The notes under the pieces: generated by a model
The model's input: only the letters and a program-made list of their open reading frames with translations
Told to the model about the DNA's origin: nothing
Database searches by the model: none
Assembly (NCBI RefSeq): GCF_905201705.1
Contig: NZ_CAJKOX010000001.1
Span: 1 to 64,000 of the forward strand
Direction of reading: 5' to 3'
Source of the DNA: an uncultured Marvinbryantia sp.
GTDB lineage: Bacteria; Bacillota; Clostridia; Lachnospirales; Lachnospiraceae
DNA: 64,000 nt
Shown: piece by piece, positions 16,212-24,530 of the stretch
Layout: every line of letters begins with the position of its first letter
How positions within the stretch are numbered: position 1 is the stretch's first letter
Position numbers and translations under genes: made by a program

Positions 16212-16260
16212 CAAAGAAGGAACAGTGCAGTCTATGCGGCTGTATTTTTTAAAACAAGTA

Positions 16261-16276
16261 GTTAGATGAAACTAAC
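16261..16276. promoter_or_regulatory. GTTAG-N6-CTAAC operator 2 of the flavodoxin operon
   Basis: GTTAG ATGAAA CTAAC, about 65 bp after operator 1, flanked by further A/T symmetry (AGTTAG...CTAACT). The rest of the 16010-16376 gap is leader sequence with no gene seen. Confidence 0.8.
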
Positions 16277-16376
16277 TAAAAGCATCTCAGGCATATGGTT
16301 ATTCTGTGATTTTCCGTATTCGTAAACTTCGAAAACCACAGAAACTGATGTATATTTTCCAGGGAAAGGAGACAAA

Positions 16377-16664
16377 ATGAGCGTAGTAATCATTGGCGGA
16401 AACGAGAGAATGGAATGTCAGTATTCGGATATTTGCAGGCGTTACGGCTGTAAGGCGAAGATTTTTACCAAGGAAAGCGGATCGATCAGGAAAAAGCTGG
16501 GCTGTCCGGATCTGCTGATTTTGTTTACCAACACCGTTTCACACAAAATGGTGATCAGTGCGTCGCAGGAGGCAAAGCGCAATAATATTCCGATCGCGCG
16601 CACGCATACGAGCAGTGCGACGGCGCTGCACGGGATATTATCCGAGCATTTCGGGGCAAGATAA
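16377..16664 (+). CDS. DUF2325 domain protein
   Basis: 95 residues making a small alpha/beta domain: SVVIIGGNERM at the start, KAKIFTKESG, PDLLILFTNTVSHKM, IPIARTHTSSATAL near the end. This is the DUF2325 signature (GG..R, D.vi..T..vsH, ....H.SS). Function is unknown; the fold is Rossmann-like. GGAAAGGAG lies six bases before the ATG. First gene of the operon with DUF3793 and flavodoxin, under two palindromes. A nucleotide or metal sensing role in iron limitation is only an inference. Confidence 0.85.
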   Translation: MSVVIIGGNERMECQYSDICRRYGCKAKIFTKESGSIRKKLGCPDLLILFTNTVSHKMVISASQEAKRNNIPIARTHTSSATALHGILSEHFGAR

Positions 16665-16684
16665 TTTTGGAAGGAATGAAAAGA

Positions 16685-17236
16685 ATGCTGGAAAAATATT
16701 TGATCGAGCATTGCTCGCCCACTTTAGCGTCACTGAAAACGGCGAATTTGTTTACTTACGCGTATTCTTCGGATGAGGAGCTGACGCGCGACGTATTCCG
16801 GTGGAACAACCAGCTCGCGGATAAGGGAATAGAGCTGATCGTTCTGCGAAAAATGAAGAGTACGGCGTTGGTCTATGTCTGTCGCACTTCTCATCTGAAG
16901 CGGGATTTAAGTCAGCCCGGGGTCGCATATTTTTTGCGGAAATATGGATACCGGAGTGTTGAACCGGCGTATGCGCTGCTGCAGCTGCGCCAAAGGCTGG
17001 CGGAAAGCGAAGAATTTCCGCACGAGATCGGCGTTTTCCTCGGATATCCGTTGGGTGATGTGATCGGATTTATTGAGAACGCTGGCAGAAGCAGCAAATG
17101 CAGCGGATGCTGGAAGGTATACTGCAACGAATGCGAGGCGGTAAAAACCTTTGCGAAATACAAAAAATGCCGGGAAATTTATGTCCGTCTGTGGAAGGAT
17201 GGCAGAAGTGTGCGTCAGCTTACGGTAGCTGCATGA
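16685..17236 (+). CDS. DUF3793 family protein
   Basis: 183 residues from ATG 16685, chosen because GGAAGGA is nine bases upstream and the family begins M-LE-x-L-x-EHCSPTLA. Conserved features: HCSPTLASLKTANLF, RKMKSTALVYVCR, a central HEIGVFLGYPLGDVIGFI and a C-terminal cysteine set SSKCSGCWKVYCNECEA. The function is unknown. DUF3793 is repeatedly found beside flavodoxin in gut Clostridia, as here. A 29-bp stretch covering its last codons is repeated once directly after (17211-17239 and 17247-17275). Confidence 0.85.
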   Translation: MLEKYLIEHCSPTLASLKTANLFTYAYSSDEELTRDVFRWNNQLADKGIELIVLRKMKSTALVYVCRTSHLKRDLSQPGVAYFLRKYGYRSVEPAYALLQLRQRLAESEEFPHEIGVFLGYPLGDVIGFIENAGRSSKCSGCWKVYCNECEAVKTFAKYKKCREIYVRLWKDGRSVRQLTVAA

Positions 17237-17298
17237 CAGAAGCGAGCGTCAGCTTACCGCAGCTGTATGACAGATTATTATAGAGGAGGAGCTAAAAA

Positions 17299-17721
17299 AT
17301 GAGCAAGGTAGCAGTAATTTACTGGAGCGGTACCGGAAATACCGAGATGATGGCGAATAAAGTAGGAGAGGGTGCAAAGGCTGCAGGCGCGGAGACGGAA
17401 GTATTTTCCTGCGATCAGTTTTCTGCGGATAAACTGGACGATTATGACGCGGCGGCGTTCGGGTGCCCGGCGATGGGCGACGAGGTTTTAGAGGAGACGG
17501 AGTTTGAGCCGTTTTTCGAGGAATGTAAATCGAAGCTGAGCGGCAAGAAGATCGCCCTGTTTGGTTCCTACGGCTGGGGCGACGGCGAATGGATGCGGAA
17601 CTGGGAGGAAACCTGCAAAGAAGCGGGAGCTGTGCTGGCGTGCGAGAGCGTGATCTGCGCGGATGCGCCGGACGATGATGCGCAGGCGGCGTGCGAGGCG
17701 CTTGGCAAGGCACTTGCTTAA
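17299..17721 (+). CDS. Flavodoxin
   Basis: 140 residues, the normal short-chain flavodoxin length. The FMN phosphate loop is YWSGTGNTEMM (residues 8-18). FGCPAMGDE and FGSYGWGDGEWM form the isoalloxazine loops. It is a soluble one- or two-electron carrier that replaces ferredoxin when iron is scarce, which fits its place behind the metal-type operators. GGAGGAG lies eight bases upstream. Last gene of the operon, followed by a strong terminator. Confidence 0.93.
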   Translation: MSKVAVIYWSGTGNTEMMANKVGEGAKAAGAETEVFSCDQFSADKLDDYDAAAFGCPAMGDEVLEETEFEPFFEECKSKLSGKKIALFGSYGWGDGEWMRNWEETCKEAGAVLACESVICADAPDDDAQAACEALGKALA

Positions 17722-17754
17722 AGCGGACAGTCTGGATGAACTGTTACAAGCGAC

Positions 17755-17783
17755 AAAAAGGGGATGAAAATATCCCCTTTTTT
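17755..17783 (+). terminator. Terminator after flavodoxin
   Basis: AAAAAGGGGAT/ATCCCCTTTTTT hairpin with a five- to six-base loop and a six-T tail. Confidence 0.9.
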
Positions 17784-17891
17784 ATTTGCATTATTCTGGC
17801 ATTTGTAATATAGTATAAATAGGGAAGTTATGAGTACACTTCAACGTAAACAATTGTTTTGGAATAAGAGCAAAAAAGTAAGGGGTTATAA

Positions 17892-19502
17892 ATGAAACGA
17901 AAAATCAGAAGGATATTGTTGCCGGTGATGATCCTGTTCCTTGTTATATTTGGCGCGGTGTCTGCGCAGGCATCAATGTGGGATTTCTTTGGAGCGCTGC
18001 CGAATACGCAGGCAAAAGCCGTTAAAAAGAACCCGAAGATACTGTTTGTAGGAAACAGTCATACGTATATGAACAATGTCCCGGGAATGGTGAAAAGACT
18101 GTGTGAAAAAAATGGAATTTCTCCGCAGATTACGACGGTGGTTCATGGCACCTATTCCCTTTATGATTATGCATATCCTGACAAAAATGATGCCGAGCAG
18201 GTTAAGCTGAGCAAGAAGCTGAAATTGCTTCTGAATAATAAAAAATGGGATTATGTTATCCTGCAGGATCGCAGATATGAGGGAGTGACAAATACCTCCC
18301 GTGCAAAAAAGGCGGTGCAGGCGCTGCGCCCGCTGATCAAAAAATCCGGAGCGCAGATGGTATTTTGCCTTGGCTGGGCACCGGAAAAAGGGCATTCGGA
18401 CTACAGCAATGGCTGGGCATCTTCTCCGGCAGATTATCTCTCGAAGAAGGCGGATCTCTACTATGCGCTTGCGGATAAGTATAACGCGGCGCTTGCGCCG
18501 AGCGGGATCGCTTTCCAGCGTGCAAGTACGCTATTCCCGGAATTGAAGCTTTACAGCGCGGATAAAAACCATGCGAGTGTTGCAGGCAGCTACCTGTCTG
18601 CATGCGTGATCTACAGTACCCTGTTTAACAAGAGTCCGGAAGGAACTGCATATTATCGGGCACTGGACGGGATGTCCCGCGCACAGAGCATTCAGGTCTG
18701 CAAAAAGCTGCAGGCACTTGCGGCGGACGTTACCGTGCGCGGAAGCAGTCAGGACAACGCAAGACTGAGATTTTCGAAATCGCAGGTTTCCGTGAAGAGC
18801 GGATCGAAAACAACGTTTTCTTATAAGATCGTTTCCGGAAATAAGAGCAGCCGCGTTGTTTACTGGAAGTCCAGCGACCCGAAGGTGGCGTCGGTAAGTC
18901 AGTCCGGAAAAGTGACTGCCCATAAAGCGGGGAAGGTAACGATCACAGCACGGCTGAGCAACAATAAAACCGGCTCCTGCACTGTTGTGGTGAAGGGCAG
19001 CAGCGGAGGAACGAATGCAAACCAGCTTACGCTGGGCAGCAGTCAGCTGTTGATGTATGTTGGAAAGACAAAGACGCTGCAGACAAGTATAGATGCGAAA
19101 AACCTGACATTCACATCCAGCAATCCGAAAGCTGTAGCGGTAAACGCAAAAGGAGAGCTTACGGCGAAAAAAGCCGGAAAAGCGCGCATTACGGTGACGG
19201 CGAAGAATGGAAAGAAAGCGTTCTGTGACGTCACATCGATCATTCCGGTAAAGAAGATCGCGTTCAGCAATGTGAAATCGGGTATGAAGATTAAGAAAGG
19301 CCAGACGCAGAAGCTTTCCGTGACGATTACACCGGGCAATGCATCTGTGAAAACGCTGAAGTGGAACTCGAACAACACAAATGTGCTGCAGGTTTCGCAG
19401 ACAGGTAAGATCAAAGCGGTTTCAAAAGGGACGGCGGTCATCACGGCAGTGACGACGGACGGAACCAGCCGCAAGATACAAATAAAAATAAAGGTGGTTT
19501 AA
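17892..19502 (+). CDS. Secreted SGNH-hydrolase-like protein with three BIG2 domains
   Basis: 536 residues; signal peptide 1-~27. Residues ~45-255 resemble an SGNH/GDSL domain: ILFVGNSHTYMNNV carries the nucleophile serine, WDYVILQDRR follows, and SADKNHASVAG supplies the late Asp/His. Three bacterial Ig-like BIG2 repeats follow (about 285-370, 375-450, 452-536), each with the WxSSxPxVAxV...G.vTA..aG.a.Itv rhythm. No sortase signal. An extracellular esterase or deacetylase acting on glycans is a reasonable inference. The GH3 gene starts six bases later, so both may serve plant or host glycan breakdown. Confidence 0.78.
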   Translation: MKRKIRRILLPVMILFLVIFGAVSAQASMWDFFGALPNTQAKAVKKNPKILFVGNSHTYMNNVPGMVKRLCEKNGISPQITTVVHGTYSLYDYAYPDKNDAEQVKLSKKLKLLLNNKKWDYVILQDRRYEGVTNTSRAKKAVQALRPLIKKSGAQMVFCLGWAPEKGHSDYSNGWASSPADYLSKKADLYYALADKYNAALAPSGIAFQRASTLFPELKLYSADKNHASVAGSYLSACVIYSTLFNKSPEGTAYYRALDGMSRAQSIQVCKKLQALAADVTVRGSSQDNARLRFSKSQVSVKSGSKTTFSYKIVSGNKSSRVVYWKSSDPKVASVSQSGKVTAHKAGKVTITARLSNNKTGSCTVVVKGSSGGTNANQLTLGSSQLLMYVGKTKTLQTSIDAKNLTFTSSNPKAVAVNAKGELTAKKAGKARITVTAKNGKKAFCDVTSIIPVKKIAFSNVKSGMKIKKGQTQKLSVTITPGNASVKTLKWNSNNTNVLQVSQTGKIKAVSKGTAVITAVTTDGTSRKIQIKIKVV

Positions 19503-19508
19503 TGTGAG

Positions 19509-21935
19509 ATGAGGAAATGGGCGAGATTTTTTTATCAGCCCTGTCTTCCGCTCGGAGAAGACGGGCGCAGAGTGACAGGACAGAGGGCGCACATTGAATT
19601 GTCGAGAAAAGCTGCGGCGGAAGGTATGGTTCTGCTGAAAAATGAGGACGGCGTTCTGCCGTTCTCTTTTGGCAAAAGGGTGGCTGTTTTCGGCAAGGCA
19701 TGTGCAGACTACGTAAAAGGCGGAGGCGGCAGCGGCGATGTGACGGTAGCGTATACCAGAAGCCTTCTGGACGGGCTTCGCGCAAAGGAGCAGGAGGGCA
19801 AGGTAAAGCTGCTGGCGGAGCTTGGCGATTTCTATGAGGAAAACGTGCGGCAGCAATACGCGCAGGGCGTCCAGCCTGGCATGACGGCGGAGCCGGAGGT
19901 GCCGGAGGCATTGCTTTCGCGCGCTGAAAAATTTACGGATACCGCGATCGTTACGATCTGCCGTTTTTCCGGCGAGGGCTGGGACCGCACGATCGTTAAT
20001 GAAAGCGGGCAGAAGGACAATGGCATGGAGCATGTGCCGGAGGACTGCGATGAGATACTTCGCCGCTGTATGCAGGTTTTTGAGCGGGGAGATTTTTATC
20101 TTTCCAATGCGGAGCAGCGTATGATAGAGACGGTGCAGGCGCATTTTGCGCATGTAGTTGCCGTGCTGAATGTGGGCGGTATGGTGGACACTGTGTGGAT
20201 CAAAAACAGCGAGCGCATCCAGGGTGCGCTTCTGGCATGGCAGGGCGGTATAGAGGGCGGTATGGCTGCGGCGGATATCCTCTGCGGCGACGTAAATCCG
20301 TCCGGAAAGCTGGCGGACACCTTTGCCGGAAAACTGACGGATTATCCGTCGTCGGCAAATTTCCATGAGTCGGAAAATTACGTGGAATATACGGAAGATA
20401 TTTATGTGGGCTATCGTTACTTTGAGACGCTTGCGCAGGAAGCGGTGGTGTATCCGTTTGGCTTCGGGCTTTCCTACACTGATTTTGAGATTGCCTTTCA
20501 GAAGGCGGAGGAATCGGAAGACCAGATCAGCGTGGACGCGATCGTTACCAATGTCGGGGCGAGGGAAGGCAAAGAGGTGGTGCAGCTCTATGTGAGAGCG
20601 CCGCAGGGCAGGCTTGGAAAGCCGGAAAGAGAGCTGAAGGCGTTTGCAAAGACAAGGCTTTTAAAGCCGGGCGAGATGCAGCTTGTGCGCCTGACAGTGA
20701 AGAAGAGCGCGCTTGCCTCCTACGATGACAGCGGAAAAGTGGAGAAAAACGCCTGGGTGCTGGAAGCGGGCACGTATTGCTTCCATCTTGGAAATTCTGT
20801 GCGCAGCGCAGAGGAGATTCCTTATCAGTACATCTGCGAGGCGGATGCTGTGCTGGAGAAAACGGGCAGCAAGTGTGCGCCGGTTCTGCTGCATGAGCGG
20901 ATGCTGGCGGACGGAAGCATGGAGACTTTGGAAACGCATCCCGAACAGCAGCCGGATCTGTCCTACGATGCGGAGGCGCTCGGACCGTTTGCGCCCGGCG
21001 CTCAGGCACAGGAGCCGAAGCTGCTCTGGGGCGGTTTGCAGGAGGAGCCGGTGATCTCTCTGGAGGATGTATACGAAAAGCGCGCGACTCTGGAGGAATT
21101 TATGGCGCAGCTCACCGACGAGGAGCTGGTGCGCCTGCTGTGCGGACAGCCGAACACCGGCGTGGCAAACACGTTTGGGATGGGCAATCTTCCCAAATAC
21201 GGCGTGCCGAACGTGATGACGGAGGACGGTCCGGCGGGCGTGCGCATCAACCGTGAGTGCGGCGTCTGCACGACGGCATTTCCGTGTGCGACACTGCTTG
21301 CCTGCACCTGGAATGAAGAACTGGCAGCGCAGGTCGGCGAGGCAGGCGCGCGGGAAGCAAAGGAAAATAATATCGGCATCTGGCTGACACCGGCGATGAA
21401 TATTCACCGCAGTCCGCTCTGCGGAAGAAACTTTGAATACTACTCGGAGGATCCGCTGGTTGCCGGAAAGATGGGAGCGGCGATGGTGCGCGGCATCCAG
21501 TCGCAGGGAATCGCGGCGTCGGCGAAGCATTTCGCCTGCAACAATAAAGAGACGAACCGTAAGGACAGTGATTCGCGCGTTTCGGAGCGGGCGCTGCGCG
21601 AGATTTACCTGAAGGGCTTCGAGATCATGGTAAAAGAGTCCGATCCGTGGACGATCATGACCTCCTACAACATCATTAATGGACACCGCGCTTCCGCAAA
21701 CAGGGAGCTTCTCACCGGAATCCTGCGCGGCGAGTGGGGCTTCCGTGGAATGATTACCACCGACTGGTGGAACTACGCGGAGCAGCACGAGGAAATCAAG
21801 GCGGGCAATGACGTCAAGATGGGCTGTGGCTTCCCGGAACGGACCATGGCGGCGCTGCAGCGAGGAGAGCTTACCAGAGAGGATGTAAAAGCGTGTGCGA
21901 AGCGCGTGCTGGAAATGATCATGAAGGTTGGATGA
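19509..21935 (+). CDS. GH3 beta-glucosidase with reversed domain order
   Basis: 808 residues without signal peptide, so cytoplasmic. The usual C-terminal alpha/beta domain comes first (SRKAAAEGMVLLKNEDGVLP), then the fibronectin-like domain (GKEVVQLYVRAPQG), and last the catalytic barrel (MTEDGPAGVR, ASAKHFACNNKETNR). The nucleophile is D752 in ITTDWWN. This reversed order is known for GH3 enzymes of Ruminococcus albus and Butyrivibrio. Typical substrates are beta-glucosides or beta-xylosides released from oligosaccharides. Its stop abuts that of the convergent helicase gene (21935/21936). Confidence 0.88.
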   Translation: MRKWARFFYQPCLPLGEDGRRVTGQRAHIELSRKAAAEGMVLLKNEDGVLPFSFGKRVAVFGKACADYVKGGGGSGDVTVAYTRSLLDGLRAKEQEGKVKLLAELGDFYEENVRQQYAQGVQPGMTAEPEVPEALLSRAEKFTDTAIVTICRFSGEGWDRTIVNESGQKDNGMEHVPEDCDEILRRCMQVFERGDFYLSNAEQRMIETVQAHFAHVVAVLNVGGMVDTVWIKNSERIQGALLAWQGGIEGGMAAADILCGDVNPSGKLADTFAGKLTDYPSSANFHESENYVEYTEDIYVGYRYFETLAQEAVVYPFGFGLSYTDFEIAFQKAEESEDQISVDAIVTNVGAREGKEVVQLYVRAPQGRLGKPERELKAFAKTRLLKPGEMQLVRLTVKKSALASYDDSGKVEKNAWVLEAGTYCFHLGNSVRSAEEIPYQYICEADAVLEKTGSKCAPVLLHERMLADGSMETLETHPEQQPDLSYDAEALGPFAPGAQAQEPKLLWGGLQEEPVISLEDVYEKRATLEEFMAQLTDEELVRLLCGQPNTGVANTFGMGNLPKYGVPNVMTEDGPAGVRINRECGVCTTAFPCATLLACTWNEELAAQVGEAGAREAKENNIGIWLTPAMNIHRSPLCGRNFEYYSEDPLVAGKMGAAMVRGIQSQGIAASAKHFACNNKETNRKDSDSRVSERALREIYLKGFEIMVKESDPWTIMTSYNIINGHRASANRELLTGILRGEWGFRGMITTDWWNYAEQHEEIKAGNDVKMGCGFPERTMAALQRGELTREDVKACAKRVLEMIMKVG

Positions 21936-22064
21936 TCACAGCTCCCGCATTTTTTTCATGCAGATCCAGTAGTTTTTATCGCTGACATATTTTGCGGCTT
22001 TTATTTTTTCATCCGGATCGCCGCGTCCGGGCAGCCAGTCGGAGCGGACGATTCCAAGGCGCAG
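21936..22064 (-). other. In-frame continuation of the helicase after a UGA codon
   Basis: After the TGA at 22065-22067 the same frame runs 42 more codons (LRLGIVRSDWLPGRGDPDEK, then a helical stretch ending NYWICMKKMREL) to TGA at 21936-21938. The sequence looks coding and would complete the helicase C-terminus. It implies a nonsense change such as CGA to TGA, or readthrough. Confidence 0.65.
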
Positions 22065-23534
22065 TCAGCGCCGGGCTTCTGCAAGCGTCTTTTCGCCCGC
22101 ACCGGCGCGCCGCATATCTGCCAGCAATTTTTCTGCCGTCTTATCATAGGGCGGATTGTAAAATTCCTTCGTATCTGAAAAATATTCCAGATCAAATATC
22201 TGGTTTTCGGATGTCTCCGGGAGAAAACAATTGTCCTCAGCCGTGTCCTCCAGATGCAGATAATACAGGGAGGCGCGCTCCTTTCCGTCCGCCTTGCGCA
22301 GGATGCGTCCGAGGCGCTGGATGCGCTGGCGCTGCACGGAGGTGCCGGAGAGGATGATGCCAATTGATGCGTCGGGCACGTCAAGCCCCTCGTCAATCGC
22401 TTTGCAGGCGATTAGAATCCGGGCGCTTCCGTCGCGGAAGCGGTTCAGCGCGTTTCTGTTTGCAAGCTGCCCCATCTGGGAGTGATATCTGCTCACCTTT
22501 CCGGGATGCTTTGCCTGCAAAAGAGCATACAGCTCCTCCGCCTGGCGGATGCGCTCACCGAAGATGATGATCTTTTCTGATGAGGGAAGTCTTTCCAGCA
22601 GCTCACAGGCGCAGGAAATGCGTGCGGACGCCAGACAGACAAGGCTTTTTCGCTTAAAGGAGAGATTCATATACGTGGAAGCGGCCCGGGCTGTTTTTTG
22701 ATTTTTATCGCTGGCGAGCAGCCGCAGCAGGTCATATTTTTTTTTGACAGACATAGCCTTCAGATAAGGATGGGCCTGCAGGAGCCTGCCAAACAGATAA
22801 TTCATCTGTTCGGTGATAGAAAGATAAGCGTCCTGTTCCTCCGGCAGAAAGGACAGACCAATGTGGTAAACGTCGTATTTGCAGATGGTCCGCATGGACG
22901 CCGCCTGCTTCATCCCGTAATGATAGATTTTGCGGCCAAGAACAGAGGCAAGATAATTCTGCGCCTGCCCGGAGGGAAGGGTGGCGGACAGTCCAAGGGA
23001 GAAAAAGCGGTCTTTGTATGGCTTTGTATATGGAAGAAATTCAAAAATGAGTCTGTTCTGCTCACTCTCGTAGCGATGGCATTCGTCGGCGATCAGAAGG
23101 ACGGCCGCGTCGTCTTTTAAATCAGCAAGAATCTGCCGTGCAAGCTCATAGCGCGCGGAGTTGATCACGTAAATCATATATGGGCAGTCTGAAGGCGATT
23201 TCCAGCCGGCGCCGCGCAGCCCGATCTTCTGTCCGGCAGCCGCAGGTCTTTGCATTGGAGCGTCAGATTTTTGCATTGATTCTGCTTCGGCGGCGTCTGC
23301 CAGAAAGATTTTCAGGGCATGGTGCCACTGGCGCATCAGCGCGCCGGTGGGAACAACGATTTTCACGCGCAGCTCCTGCGGTAGCTTTTTGCGGAGACGC
23401 TCCGCCGCTGTCAGCGCGAGCAGCGTCTTGCCGGAACCGGTAACGGCCTGCACCATTCCTCTGCCATCATTTGCAAACCATTTTTTCAGACAATCCTCCT
23501 GCCATGGGTAGAGATCATGTTTCACCTGCGGCAT
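22065..23534 (-). CDS. SF2 DEAD/DECH-box helicase (premature UGA near 3' end)
   Basis: 489 residues as read. RecA domain 1: WQEDCLKKWF Q-motif-like start, Walker A VTGSGKT (K36), DECH box (150-153), SAT motif LSATLPSG. RecA domain 2: IIFGERIRQAEEL, IACKAIDEGLDVPDASIGII and motif VI QRIQRLGRILR. This is the SSL2/BrxHI-like class of DNA translocases. It diverges from the three-gene ATPase operon across 217 bp, suggesting a common function. The frame meets TGA at 22065 but stays open for 42 further codons, so the C-terminus is probably clipped; catalytic motifs are unaffected. Confidence 0.82.
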   Translation of the reverse strand: MPQVKHDLYPWQEDCLKKWFANDGRGMVQAVTGSGKTLLALTAAERLRKKLPQELRVKIVVPTGALMRQWHHALKIFLADAAEAESMQKSDAPMQRPAAAGQKIGLRGAGWKSPSDCPYMIYVINSARYELARQILADLKDDAAVLLIADECHRYESEQNRLIFEFLPYTKPYKDRFFSLGLSATLPSGQAQNYLASVLGRKIYHYGMKQAASMRTICKYDVYHIGLSFLPEEQDAYLSITEQMNYLFGRLLQAHPYLKAMSVKKKYDLLRLLASDKNQKTARAASTYMNLSFKRKSLVCLASARISCACELLERLPSSEKIIIFGERIRQAEELYALLQAKHPGKVSRYHSQMGQLANRNALNRFRDGSARILIACKAIDEGLDVPDASIGIILSGTSVQRQRIQRLGRILRKADGKERASLYYLHLEDTAEDNCFLPETSENQIFDLEYFSDTKEFYNPPYDKTAEKLLADMRRAGAGEKTLAEARR

Positions 23535-23634
23535 GCTCCTTTCCGATATCCGTCCGCACAGAAAAGGAAATTCAATCCTGATGGGCGTTCTTAAATATAG
23601 TCTATCATATCGCAGTTATTTTTGAAACAATCTA

Positions 23635-23663
23635 TTGAAAAGCGGAGGCATTTCAGATATACT
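23635..23663 (+). promoter_or_regulatory. Promoter of the ATPase operon
   Basis: TTGAAA (23635-23640), 17-bp spacer, TATACT (23658-23663), about 85 bases before the first start codon. The helicase promoter on the other strand is less clear (a TATGAT near 23605 is possible). Confidence 0.6.
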
Positions 23664-23751
23664 TTTCGTAAGGTAATACGCGATGCCCGGAGCTATCTGC
23701 ATTTTGCGGTTTTAGCGTCGGGCAAATAAAAATTATGCAAAGGATGAAACC

Positions 23752-24519
23752 ATGAATTACGAGGAATTTTACGCAGCGCTGCAGCCACAGGAAAAAGAGG
23801 TGAAGGACCGTCTTGCGTCTCTGCAGAAGCTTTTTAAGGCAGTGGGAAAAGAGACGGAGAGCGGAGACGTGAAAGGGCTTTCGCGCGATCTGAGCGCGAT
23901 GGCGGAGGCGGCGGAGCTGCTTTTGGCTGCGCTGAAGGAGATGGATGGCACGGTTTCCGGTTTTGACACCAGAGCTTATTTTGAGAGCGGGGAGTTTGCG
24001 CAGCAGATGCTGGACGCCTGCAAAGAAAAAGGCGTGGATGTGCGTGGGGAATTTCCGGTTTACGAGATGTTCCCGTATCGCGTGAGGCTGGATGCGGAAA
24101 ACCAGGATATTTATATCGACCGCAAAAAGGTGCAGTGTATGCGCCCGCAGAGCTTTGTGGACACGGTGAAGGCAGGGCAGGAAAAGCTGAATAAGGTGCA
24201 TTTCAATGAGCTTAATTTTGTCAGCGAGCTTGCGGACGCCTACGATCTGGCGGCGTTGAAGCTGAATAAGCGTCCGGGAGCCGACATTTATCTGATGAGC
24301 CTGTATAAATTCCTGACACCGATGGGCCGTTTCCGAAAGGATTACGATCAGCAGAGCTTTGCGTTTGATCTGGCGAGGCTGTATTCGTCGGGAATCGAGG
24401 AGACGAAAAACGGAAGAAGGTTCCAGTTCGGTTCGAGCCGGAATCAGAGCAAGGCGATCCGCATTCTCGACAAGAACGGGAAGGAGCAGTATTTCGCAAC
24501 TATCTGTTTCTATGAATAA
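23752..24519 (+). CDS. Unrecognised coiled-coil protein, first gene of the ATPase operon
   Basis: 255 residues, family not recognised. Residues 1-65 are a charged helical/coiled-coil region (EKEVKDRLASLQKLFKAV). From about 95 it becomes an alpha/beta domain (EFPVYEMFPYRVRLDAENQD, IYIDRKKVQCMRPQSFVDTV), with a central helix set and a closing RRFQFGSSRNQSKAIRILDK and YFATICFYE. No enzyme motif, no membrane segment. It ends 11 bases before the next gene, so all three genes form one operon. It may be an adaptor for the two ATPases. AAGGATG precedes the ATG. Confidence 0.75.
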   Translation: MNYEEFYAALQPQEKEVKDRLASLQKLFKAVGKETESGDVKGLSRDLSAMAEAAELLLAALKEMDGTVSGFDTRAYFESGEFAQQMLDACKEKGVDVRGEFPVYEMFPYRVRLDAENQDIYIDRKKVQCMRPQSFVDTVKAGQEKLNKVHFNELNFVSELADAYDLAALKLNKRPGADIYLMSLYKFLTPMGRFRKDYDQQSFAFDLARLYSSGIEETKNGRRFQFGSSRNQSKAIRILDKNGKEQYFATICFYE

Positions 24520-24530
24520 GGAGCAAAAAG

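Noticed and set aside
20661..21788. Long antisense open frame within the GH3 gene
   Set aside because: Shadow of a GC-rich gene: no ribosome site, Arg/His-rich and low-complexity translation, and the plus-strand frame has intact GH3 motifs. The same holds for antisense frames at 31676-32863, 24942-25958 and 19422-20366.
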